From assembly GCA_003233545.1 (NCBI GenBank), contig QILZ01000293.1, positions 1 to 7,047 of the forward strand: a stretch of DNA of 7,047 nucleotides, given 5' to 3'. This document shows, piece by piece, positions 1-5,649 of the stretch. A program made the position numbers and the translations under genes. The notes below the pieces were generated by a model that saw nothing but the letters and a program-made list of their open reading frames with translations, had not been told where the DNA came from and made no database searches. The DNA is from Spirochaetales bacterium (GTDB lineage Bacteria; Spirochaetota; Spirochaetia; SZUA-6). The stretch's first letter is position 1. Each line of letters starts with the position of its first letter.

Positions 1-321
1 CCGATGAAATTTGTCATAACGGACGACTTTAAATTCTGGTGTTCTACGGTAAATGTCAGCGGTAAAGTTGGCGAGTTTAAAAAGAACAGTAAAGTGGAGA
101 TATGCTGGGTGGATAGTGAAAAAAACCAGGTAAGAGTCGAGGGCCTGCTGGATTTCAGCGGCGATGCCGGGAAAAAGAGAAAACTTTTCGAACTTCATCC
201 GGGGATGAAGGGACTGTTTAAGGATGAATACGACCCCGGACTTGTTCACGTTGAGGTTGTTCCGACTAATGTACGCTGGAAGGAACGCGGATTCTGCGAG
301 TATCACAAAGTTAAACTGTAA
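1..321 (+). CDS. C-terminal part of a PPOX-like flavin split-barrel protein (5' end cut by window)
   Basis: This looks like the C-terminal portion of a small pyridoxamine-5'-phosphate-oxidase-like (FMN-binding split-barrel) protein. Seen in the sequence: a strand ending FWCSTVNVSGKVGEF followed by KKNSKVEICWVD, which matches the family pattern of a strand, then Ser/Arg-x-Lys-Val, then a helix and 'NPKV'. Next come VRVEGLLDFSG and a C-terminal VHVEVVPTNVRW strand, equivalent to the usual '...V.P..v..w' ending. The reading frame stays open to the first base (CCG = Pro), and Met at position 4 has no visible upstream ribosome site. I therefore treat that Met as internal and the gene as truncated; the family is usually somewhat longer than the 106 codons visible. 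Members bind flavin or act as small cytoplasmic oxidoreductases, and the exact substrate cannot be told. A promoter and a terminator-like hairpin separate it from the operon downstream, so it is probably functionally unrelated. Confidence 0.7.
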   Translation, partial: PMKFVITDDFKFWCSTVNVSGKVGEFKKNSKVEICWVDSEKNQVRVEGLLDFSGDAGKKRKLFELHPGMKGLFKDEYDPGLVHVEVVPTNVRWKERGFCEYHKVKL

Positions 322-330
322 GCACAGTTT
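313..330 (+). terminator. Short terminator-like hairpin over the stop codon of the first gene
   Basis: AAACTGT (313-319), loop AAGC, ACAGTTT (324-330) is a perfect 7-bp stem with a 4-nt loop, followed by one more T. The stem contains the stop codon (319-321). It is AT-rich and the U-run is only four long, so termination may be weak. Its position fits transcription ending before the separate promoter at 562-588. Confidence 0.4.
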
Positions 331-540
331 TATCCTCCGAACCTTTACAATAGTTATAAATATTCTCATGTATGTCGGGTTGAATTGTTATTAGCCGGGT
401 GTTGTTCAGTATAGACAGGCTCAGGGATTCTCTTCATCGTTATCCGTGTCCTTTTTACCGGAAAACTTGTTATTTGTTTTTTATAGGACCTGTAAAACAG
501 ATGTGGGTAAATAGAATGGTATGTAAAATACTATTTAAAA

Positions 541-557
541 TAATGTAATTAACATTA
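541..557. promoter_or_regulatory. Inverted repeat upstream of the -35 (possible operator)
   Basis: TAATGT (541-546), spacer AATTA, ACATTA (552-557) is a perfect 6-5-6 inverted repeat ending four bases before the TTGACA box at 562. The TAATGT half-site recurs at 585-590, overlapping the -10 box. This placement suits binding by a dimeric regulator. AT-rich palindromes also arise by chance, so the call is tentative. Confidence 0.3.
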
Positions 558-561
558 GTTA

Positions 562-588
562 TTGACAAAATATACATTTTAATATAAT
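562..588 (+). promoter_or_regulatory. Sigma70-type promoter for the operon
   Basis: TTGACA (562-567) and TATAAT (583-588) both match the consensus hexamers exactly, with a 15-bp spacer. That spacer is shorter than the usual 17 and could make the promoter depend on an activator or a DNA-bending regulator. Transcription would start near 595, giving a leader of about 110 nt before the aminotransferase ATG. It is the only strong promoter-like match I found on the + strand, and every gene after it is co-directional. Confidence 0.65.
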
Positions 589-595
589 GTAACAT
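573..595. promoter_or_regulatory. Inverted repeats overlapping the -10 and start site (possible operator)
   Basis: TACATT (573-578), spacer TTAATAT, AATGTA (586-591) is a perfect 6-7-6 inverted repeat that encloses the -10 box. Overlapping it is the odd palindrome ATGT-A-ACAT (587-595) at the predicted start site. A protein bound here would block RNA polymerase, as a repressor does. The ATGTAACATA string (587-596) recurs upstream of the IolG-like gene at 6494-6503. Confidence 0.35.
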
Positions 596-620
596 ACATA
601 ACGAGTTTGCGTTGGTTATG

Positions 621-684
621 AGGGTTTTGTAAAGTAAATAATTGAACGTAGTGATTCTACTTAAGGGTTTATAGGGAAAGTAAA
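621..684 (+). repeat. Imperfect direct repeat in the 5' leader
   Basis: AGGGTTT followed by AAAGTAAA occurs twice: at 621-627 and 631-638 (3-nt gap), and at 664-670 and 677-684 (6-nt gap). The second copy leads into the ribosome site of the aminotransferase gene. It could be a duplicated protein or RNA-binding element in the leader, or simply biased purine/T sequence. I see no known riboswitch architecture here. Confidence 0.3.
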
Positions 685-703
685 AAGAAAGGGGATATAT
701 AAA

Positions 704-1906
704 ATGCCGGGACCTGGAGCGTATTTGGTAGGAGATGCGGAAAGAAAGGAAGTGGAGGATGTTTTAAGTTCGGGCTATTTATCAAGGTATGGCAGGATCG
801 GTGATAAACGGTTTAAACAGAAGGTTGTTACACTGGAAAACCGTTTTGCATCGGTAATGGGTACAGAGTATGCACTTGTGGTTAACGGAGGGACGGGAGC
901 TCTCATGGCATCCCTGGTTGGTCTTGGGGTGGGCCCTGGAGTCGAAGTTTTGGTTCCCGGATATACCTTTGTGGCATCCATAACTGCGATAATTGCAGTC
1001 GGAGGCATCCCTGTTCTGACAGAGGTTAACGAATCCCTTACAATGGATCCTGATGATATAGAGAAAAAGATTAGTAATAGAACAAAGGTTATTATGCCTG
1101 TTCACATGCTGGGGAATCCCAGTGATTTAACGAAAATTATAGAAATTGCAAGAAAGCATAAACTTCTTGTCTTAGAGGACTGCTGCCAGTCTCTGGGAGC
1201 AAGTTATCGGGGGAAGATGACAGGTTCCATAGGAGATGTCGGTGCATTTTCTCTTAATATAAATAAAACGATAACCTCGGGGGACGGTGGATTAGTAACA
1301 ACGAATAACAAAGAGTTTTATGAGAGGGCTTTCGGTTTTCATGATCAGGGGCATAAACCCTTAAGGATGGGTGTCGAAATAGGCAAACGGTCTTTAATAG
1401 GAATAAACTTAAGAATGAACGAGTTAACGGCAGCCTTTGCATTAGGCCAGCTTACACGGCTCGATGAAATCTTAAGAACACTGCGTCAGAAGAAAAAAAT
1501 GTTTAAGGACATTATAAAAGACAGCGGTATTAAGAATATGGAATTCAGAAAAATAAACGATCCGGGCGAGTGTGCAACACTTTTGACTGTGATATTCAAG
1601 AACAGCAGAACCGCAGAAAGAGTTGCATCCGCTCTTAACAGTAAGACAGTGTCGAAGAGTGGATGGCATGTCTATAACAATATGGAGCAGCTTTTAAACT
1701 ATGTAAACTCCGATGGTAAGAAACTCTATAGAAAGCACATGCTTCCCCGGACGGATGATATTCTTAAAAGAGCGATTAATTTAAGTATCGGTGTGGTGGA
1801 CCCTGGGCTGGGTGCGGATTTCGGAGTAAACATACTGTCCGCGAAAGAAGAAGTAAAAGACCGGGCGAATAAGTTTGTGAAAATCGTAAAACCTATTACG
1901 GCTTAA
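704..1906 (+). CDS. DegT/DnrJ/EryC1/StrS-family PLP aminotransferase
   Basis: This is a 400-residue fold-type I PLP enzyme of the sugar aminotransferase (AHBA synthase-like) family, which transfers an amino group, usually from Glu or Gln, to a keto-sugar or keto-cyclitol. Visible landmarks in order: N-terminal substrate strand GAYLVG...LSSGYLSRYG (5-30); the cofactor-phosphate loop NGGTGAL (61-67); PGYTF (85-89); LEDCCQS (157-163) with Asp159 contacting the PLP ring nitrogen; FSLNINK...GDGG (182-196) with Lys188 as the Schiff-base lysine; and GINLRMNELTAA (233-244). All catalytic landmarks are intact and the length is normal. The start has a ribosome site at 685-694, and the protein begins just before the conserved N-terminal motif. 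It is the first gene after the promoter and is followed by a zinc dehydrogenase and an importer. A biosynthetic role is typical of the family. The importer context argues instead for deaminating or aminating an imported compound, possibly inosose- or inosamine-like. The substrate is not determined. Confidence 0.9.
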   Translation: MPGPGAYLVGDAERKEVEDVLSSGYLSRYGRIGDKRFKQKVVTLENRFASVMGTEYALVVNGGTGALMASLVGLGVGPGVEVLVPGYTFVASITAIIAVGGIPVLTEVNESLTMDPDDIEKKISNRTKVIMPVHMLGNPSDLTKIIEIARKHKLLVLEDCCQSLGASYRGKMTGSIGDVGAFSLNINKTITSGDGGLVTTNNKEFYERAFGFHDQGHKPLRMGVEIGKRSLIGINLRMNELTAAFALGQLTRLDEILRTLRQKKKMFKDIIKDSGIKNMEFRKINDPGECATLLTVIFKNSRTAERVASALNSKTVSKSGWHVYNNMEQLLNYVNSDGKKLYRKHMLPRTDDILKRAINLSIGVVDPGLGADFGVNILSAKEEVKDRANKFVKIVKPITA

Positions 1907-1929
1907 GTTATATGTAATGCATGTGCAGG

Positions 1930-1962
1930 TCCATTAATAGGCACTTTGAACCGGTTAATGGA
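1930..1962 (+). promoter_or_regulatory. Intercistronic inverted repeat between aminotransferase and dehydrogenase
   Basis: TCCATTAA (1930-1937) pairs with TTAATGGA (1955-1962), giving eight perfect pairs extended inward by one T-G wobble, with a 15-nt loop. A second small palindrome, AACCGGTT (1949-1956), overlaps the right arm. The structure ends six bases before the AAGGAG ribosome site of the dehydrogenase, so it could affect translation or processing there. There is no U-run, so it is not a terminator. Confidence 0.4.
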
Positions 1963-1968
1963 GTGGAT

Positions 1969-1974
1969 AAGGAG
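1969..1974 (+). promoter_or_regulatory. Ribosome-binding site that sets the MDR dehydrogenase start
   Basis: AAGGAG ends six bases before ATG 1981. The frame is open back to an ATG at 1921, but that upstream ATG has no ribosome site. The extra 20 residues it would add do not resemble a dehydrogenase N-terminus. Confidence 0.85.
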
Positions 1975-1980
1975 AAAAAT

Positions 1981-3030
1981 ATGCTTGCTGTGGTATTTAA
2001 AGGTAATGGGAAACTTTTACTCGAGAACAGACCGAAACCTGAAATTAAAAGTGATACGGATGCGCTTATTAAGATTACCGGTGTTGGAATATGCGGAACC
2101 GACCTGCATATTTTACAGGTGCCTCCCGCTCATCCGGCTGCGGAAAATATTATCCTGGGACATGAATTTACAGGTATTATGGAGGATGCCGGTGACGGTA
2201 TTACAGAGTTTAAGCCAGGGGACCATGTCTTAATAGATCCCCATCCCGGCTGTGGTGTCTGCGGACAGTGCAGGAGCGGACATCCGGACAGATGCATCAA
2301 TCTTTATAAAAAATCAGGAATTCCGGGACAGGCAGGAACAATAGGTATTTTCTCCAACGGTGCGATGACAAATTATGCAATTGTACCCCAGCAGTCGCTT
2401 TACAGGATAAGTAAAGAGGTACCCGCTTATGTTGCAGCTCTGGCGGAACCATTAGCCTGTGTTGTTAATGCGGCACAGAAGCTTAATGCAGTACCCGGAG
2501 AAACGGTTCTTATTCTTGGGGCAGGTCCTATCGGTTTGTTATTTACCGAATACCTTAAAGCATGCGGTGTTGCAAAGATAATAGTTTCTGAGGTTTCGGC
2601 TTACAGAAGAAATAAAGCATTGGAATGCGGGGCTGACTTTGTTGTAAATCCGAAGGAAGAAAACTTAGAGCAGTATCTGCTGGATAAAACCATAGGAGGG
2701 GCTGACATTGTGGTGGAAGCCGTCGGTCCCTTGCTGCCCGATGCAATCCGGCTTGTTCGCAGCGACGGCAAGGTACTGCAGTTCGGACATGATGAGCTTG
2801 CAAATCCACAGATTCACGTTGCCGAAATTGTTAAAAAGGAGCTTTCTATCTACGGAGGATTCATAGGAAAATTTACATTTAATAAGCTTGCCGGGATAAT
2901 CGAAAGCGGAGTTCTCCCTCTGGAAAAAATTGTCTCGCATCAGTTTCCACTTTCGAAAATACATGAAGGTTTAGCGCTGCTGCGTCAGGGAAATGGCCTT
3001 AAAATAATACTCCACCCGGAAGAGTATTAA
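1981..3030 (+). CDS. Zinc-dependent medium-chain alcohol/polyol dehydrogenase (MDR)
   Basis: This is a 349-residue cytoplasmic dehydrogenase of the medium-chain (sorbitol / threonine / butanediol dehydrogenase-like) superfamily, expected to oxidise a secondary alcohol to a ketone with NAD(P). Seen in the sequence: GICGTD with catalytic-zinc Cys38; GHE with His61 and Glu62; four structural-zinc cysteines Cys91, Cys94, Cys97 and Cys105; AEPLAC with Glu156, the further zinc ligand seen in polyol dehydrogenases; and the Rossmann loop GAGPIG (180-185). Glu204, at the end of the second Rossmann strand (IIVSE), favours NAD over NADP. Length is normal for the family and no key residue is missing. It lies 74 bases after the aminotransferase. 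In aminocyclitol biosynthesis, enzymes of this family (for example 2-deoxy-scyllo-inosamine dehydrogenase) partner with DegT-type aminotransferases. That pairing is suggestive, but substrates in this superfamily are not predictable from sequence. Confidence 0.9.
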   Translation: MLAVVFKGNGKLLLENRPKPEIKSDTDALIKITGVGICGTDLHILQVPPAHPAAENIILGHEFTGIMEDAGDGITEFKPGDHVLIDPHPGCGVCGQCRSGHPDRCINLYKKSGIPGQAGTIGIFSNGAMTNYAIVPQQSLYRISKEVPAYVAALAEPLACVVNAAQKLNAVPGETVLILGAGPIGLLFTEYLKACGVAKIIVSEVSAYRRNKALECGADFVVNPKEENLEQYLLDKTIGGADIVVEAVGPLLPDAIRLVRSDGKVLQFGHDELANPQIHVAEIVKKELSIYGGFIGKFTFNKLAGIIESGVLPLEKIVSHQFPLSKIHEGLALLRQGNGLKIILHPEEY

Positions 3031-3151
3031 AATGAGAGACATTAAGCATGGAGAAAAACGGAACACAAAGCGTGGAAGGAGGTGGTGCATATAAAAGGAG
3101 ACCGGAATTTTAATATTTTTTATCAAACTCTTATTCGTTAAGGAGGAAAGA
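3031..3151 (+). promoter_or_regulatory. 121-nt gap with an orphan perfect Shine-Dalgarno before the binding-protein gene
   Basis: AAGGAGGTG at 3076-3084 is a near-complete anti-SD complement, but no ATG follows at a usable distance. A GTG at 3085 directly abuts it and would open an 18-codon frame ending in TAA at 3139-3141, the first bases of the real ribosome site (TAAGGAGG, 3139-3146) of the binding protein. That arrangement could couple leader translation to the next gene, but the spacing is poor. I see no promoter or strong hairpin in this gap. Confidence 0.3.
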
Positions 3152-4609
3152 ATGAGAAAATTTGTTGTGTTGGTATTTTTAGTCACCTTGATTGCCGGCG
3201 GGATTGTTTTTGCCGGTGGTCAGGGGGAAAAAGCGAAGCCCTCCGGAGGTAAACCCTTCGAAGGTGTAACGGTCAGTGTAATAGTTCACGCCGGACACCA
3301 TGCGGCACCCTGGTATGATGAAAAAGAAAATATTAAAAATAAACTGGGGATTACGCTTGATATAATAGAAAGCACTCCGGAGCAACTCTATTCAAAGGAA
3401 TTGCTCGAGCTTACACAGAGAACAGGTGCATACGATATTGTTCAGTATAATTCTGCCTGGATCGGGGATTATGCACCGTACATTCTCCCGCTGGATAATT
3501 ATGTTAAGAAAGATAATGATGCTATCGGATTTAATGATATCCTTCCGGCGTTTAATAAGGCTCAGAATCTCTGGGGAGGCAAGAAGATGTCGATAACTCT
3601 GGACGGAGATACATTCCTGTTTTATTACAGAGAAGATCTCTTCCGGAATAAGGCGGAAAAGCTGGCATTTAAGGCAAAATATGGTTACGAACTTCCGGAC
3701 CCGCCGGAAACCTGGCAGCAGGTTGTCGATCTTGCAAAGTTCTTTACAAGAAAAAAGGGAGAGAAGCTTGCAGGCAGGACTTTAACTAAAAATTTTTATG
3801 GTTATGCGGATCAGGCTAAAAGAGGAAGGGTCTATTACTGGTATCTCTTCAGGTATGTACCTTTTAGTGCACCGAATCCGCAGTATTTCGATCCTGCGAC
3901 TATGAAGCCTCTAATAAATTCGACGAAAGCCGTTGCTGCTCTTGATAACATGAAAGAACTGTTAAAGTATTCACCCCCGGGTGTTCTTTCCTGGGAATGG
4001 GATGAACTTTACAATGCAGCAATGAAAGGCGGTACTGTAGGTATGTGGATACACTGGACCGATGAAGGAAGAGGATTTAATACCCTTGCTCCGCTGTCTG
4101 TAGAAAACCCACCCAAACCCATTCTCGGTATTGCAGGAACTCCCGGTGTAAAGGTGAACGGAAAACTCTACAAGTATACAATTGTCGATTCCGCATGGGT
4201 AGCGTCGATTACTAAAGCCAGCAAACATCCGGATGCAGCGTATGCGGTTCTTAAATTCATGTTTGCTCCGAGTGAAAGGCATCTAAAGTTTATTATGAAT
4301 CCTGATTACGGATGGGATCCTTCAAGGTACTCGACGTTTAACTCCAAGGAATGGAGAAAAGATGTTCCCGGCATAGGAAATTACCTTGCCAAAGAGTTAG
4401 AGGCGCTTAAAGAGGGGTATCCTATGCTTAAGATACCGGGTGCCTTTGAATACGACGATGTACTCGACATGGATGTATCTAAGTACCTGGCAGGAGAGTT
4501 TAAGACTTCGCAGGAAGCGCTGGATAGTGTTGCAAAGAAATGGAACGAGCTAAATAAAAAATTCGGTGTGGATAAGCAGAAAGCTTACTATGCAAAAATG
4601 TGGAAGTAA
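3152..4609 (+). CDS. ABC-importer periplasmic substrate-binding protein (family 1, sugar/polyol)
   Basis: This 485-residue protein is the extracellular solute-binding subunit of a CUT1-type carbohydrate importer. It captures the substrate in the periplasm and delivers it to the two permeases encoded next. Residues 1-21 form a signal peptide (Arg/Lys n-region, hydrophobic core, cleavage after V-F-A), followed by a Gly/Gln/Lys/Glu-rich linker (22-34). There is no cysteine anywhere, so it is not a lipoprotein. Family landmarks are YDIVQYNSAWIGDYAPYIL (94-112); DGDTFLFYYREDLF (151-164), where sugar-binding proteins have '..yYRkDlf'; PDPPETW (182-188); GTVGMWIHW (294-302); and VDSAWVASITKASKHPDAA (345-363). 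It is slightly longer than many family members. Many aromatic residues (YYWYLF, WEW, GMWIHW) suit stacking on a ring-shaped ligand. The very strong ribosome site TAAGGAGG, five bases before ATG, fits the high expression needed for this subunit. The ligand cannot be named from sequence. Confidence 0.92.
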   Translation: MRKFVVLVFLVTLIAGGIVFAGGQGEKAKPSGGKPFEGVTVSVIVHAGHHAAPWYDEKENIKNKLGITLDIIESTPEQLYSKELLELTQRTGAYDIVQYNSAWIGDYAPYILPLDNYVKKDNDAIGFNDILPAFNKAQNLWGGKKMSITLDGDTFLFYYREDLFRNKAEKLAFKAKYGYELPDPPETWQQVVDLAKFFTRKKGEKLAGRTLTKNFYGYADQAKRGRVYYWYLFRYVPFSAPNPQYFDPATMKPLINSTKAVAALDNMKELLKYSPPGVLSWEWDELYNAAMKGGTVGMWIHWTDEGRGFNTLAPLSVENPPKPILGIAGTPGVKVNGKLYKYTIVDSAWVASITKASKHPDAAYAVLKFMFAPSERHLKFIMNPDYGWDPSRYSTFNSKEWRKDVPGIGNYLAKELEALKEGYPMLKIPGAFEYDDVLDMDVSKYLAGEFKTSQEALDSVAKKWNELNKKFGVDKQKAYYAKMWK

Positions 4610-4635
4610 GAATAACATAGAAACAGATGAGTAAG

Positions 4636-4689
4636 AATGCCTTCCGGACGGTATAGAACAGTTTAAGTTTATTGCTGCCGGAGGGTATT
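4636..4689 (+). promoter_or_regulatory. Strong intercistronic stem-loop after the binding-protein gene
   Basis: Arms AATGCCTTCCGG (4636-4647) and CCGGAGGGTATT (4678-4689) form 12 continuous pairs, two of them G-U, with a 30-nt loop. Allowing A4648 to bulge, five further pairs can form inside the loop (CGGTA with TGCTG). There is no U-run. In many importer operons such a structure after the binding-protein gene protects the upstream mRNA or partly stops transcription, giving more binding protein than permease. That role is inferred. A smaller CCGG-TATG-CCGG hairpin follows at 4723-4734. Confidence 0.6.
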
Positions 4690-4694
4690 ATAAT

Positions 4695-4745
4695 ATGAAA
4701 TGGTGTAAAAACTATGTTATAACCGGTATGCCGGGGTTGGCTTAA
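4695..4745 (+). CDS. Possible 16-codon peptide with its ribosome site inside the hairpin
   Basis: ATG at 4695 opens a frame of 16 codons (MKWCKNYVITGMPGLA) ending TAA at 4743-4745. It is preceded at nine bases by CGGAGGG, which lies in the 3' arm of the stem-loop at 4636-4689, so translation would require the stem to open. No known family is recognised. An ORF this short is easily produced by chance; it is listed only because start, ribosome site and hairpin coincide. Confidence 0.15.
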   Translation: MKWCKNYVITGMPGLA

Positions 4746-4773
4746 ATATTCAATAGATAGAGAAGGAGTTTTC

Positions 4774-5649
4774 ATGACAAAAAAGGGTGTAATACTTTTC
4801 CTTGTGCTTCCTACTGTTGTTATACTGGCAGCTATTGTAATTTTTCCGATGATATATTCTATAGTTGTAAGTTTCATGAACTATGATTTAAGAATCCCCA
4901 AGCATTCTTTTGCGGGGTTTAATAATTTTACAGGCATACTTAAAGATTCGATGTTTTACAGTTCTGCCATTGTAACCGGAATCATGCTTTTTGTGGAATT
5001 GGTAGTAGAGCTTCTTCTGGGGTTATTTATTGCCATGATTCTAGTGGAAATTCCGTTCTCGAGGAAAATATATCAACCGATTCTCCTTATACCAATGATG
5101 GTAATGCCTGTTGTTGTAGGCTATGTCGGGAGATTAATATTTGCAGTAAGATCAGGGCCCATAAATTACTTTTTAAACATGATAGGCGTAAACAGCCTGT
5201 TATGGCATGCATCTCCGCATCTTGCCCTCGTTACCATAATGATTTTAAGAATCTGGAGATGGACTCCGTTCGTTATGGCGACTCTGCTTGCAGGTATTTT
5301 ATCCCTTCCGATCGAGCCGTATGAGAGTGTTAAGGTGGATGGTGCAAATAAGTGGCAGACTTTTATCTATATTACCCTGCCGATGTTAAAACCTATTATA
5401 ACCCTTGTTGTAATAATGCGGGCTCTGGAAATAATGCAGGCATTTGATATCATTTATGTACTAACAATGGGAGGGCCCGGTATTAGCAGTATGCCGCTGA
5501 GTCTGTTTACCTACCTTAAGGGATTCAGATACTGGAACATCGGCCAGGCTGCTGCGGCAGCATGGCTTATAATGATTCCACTTTCTATACTTGTTACATT
5601 CTTTGTAAAATTAATGGAAAAGGGTGAAGAAATTGAAGAGCAAAAATAG
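4774..5649 (+). CDS. ABC sugar importer permease, first subunit (MalF/UgpA type)
   Basis: This 291-residue inner-membrane protein is one half of the transmembrane channel of a CUT1 importer. About six hydrophobic segments are visible (roughly 6-30, 66-90, 104-124, 148-172, 205-222 and 258-280). The cytoplasmic EAA loop that docks on the ATPase is EPYESVKVDG (181-190), with its TLP at 201-203 and the invariant Gly190 present. The sequence MGGPG (232-236) is typical of the UgpA/MalF-side subunit. AAGGAG at 4763-4768, five bases before ATG, fixes the start. It lies 164 bases after the binding-protein gene, with a stem-loop between, and its last codons overlap the second permease. The partner ATPase is not in this window. 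Confidence 0.93.
   Translation: MTKKGVILFLVLPTVVILAAIVIFPMIYSIVVSFMNYDLRIPKHSFAGFNNFTGILKDSMFYSSAIVTGIMLFVELVVELLLGLFIAMILVEIPFSRKIYQPILLIPMMVMPVVVGYVGRLIFAVRSGPINYFLNMIGVNSLLWHASPHLALVTIMILRIWRWTPFVMATLLAGILSLPIEPYESVKVDGANKWQTFIYITLPMLKPIITLVVIMRALEIMQAFDIIYVLTMGGPGISSMPLSLFTYLKGFRYWNIGQAAAAAWLIMIPLSILVTFFVKLMEKGEEIEEQK
5621..5627 (+). promoter_or_regulatory. Ribosome site deciding between GTG and TTG start of the second permease
   Basis: AGGGTGA lies five bases before TTG 5633, while GTG 5624 is inside this motif and has only AAAAGG immediately before it. Spacing favours TTG 5633; start-codon preference favours GTG 5624. No in-frame ATG is available near the start. The two starts differ by three residues. 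Confidence 0.5.

Larger units (their letters stand above)
322..703. other. 382-nt non-coding region: promoter and leader of the operon
   Basis: No convincing coding frame was found on either strand. The first part (about 331-500) shows nothing I can name, apart from a minor CTGT-AAA-ACAG repeat at 490-500. The stretch 500-600 is strongly AT-rich and carries the promoter and the inverted repeats listed separately. From about 595 to 703 is the presumed untranslated leader of the aminotransferase mRNA. It contains an imperfect duplication and ends in the purine-rich ribosome site AAAGAAAGGGG (685-694), nine bases before the ATG. Confidence 0.6.

Noticed and set aside
648..660. GTAG-TGATT-CTAC hairpin in the leader as a riboswitch or attenuator
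   Set aside because: There are only four pairs with no extension on either side, and no known riboswitch core nearby.
1921..1980. N-terminal extension of the zinc dehydrogenase starting at ATG 1921
   Set aside because: It has no ribosome site, its residues (MCRSINRHFE...) do not resemble an MDR N-terminus, and a good AAGGAG precedes ATG 1981.
3032..3094. 20-codon frame beginning one base after the dehydrogenase stop
   Set aside because: It has no clear ribosome site, an Arg/Lys-rich composition consistent with translated purine-rich leader sequence, and it overlaps the orphan Shine-Dalgarno in another frame.
4689..4694. TATAAT box as an internal promoter for the permeases
   Set aside because: It forms part of the stem-loop's AT-rich flank, and there is no -35 box at a suitable distance (TTGCTG at 4672 is only 11 bp away).
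4500..4877. 125-codon minus-strand frame across the binding-protein/permease gap
   Set aside because: It runs antisense through the end of the binding-protein gene, the strong stem-loop and the start of the permease. It has no recognisable protein features.
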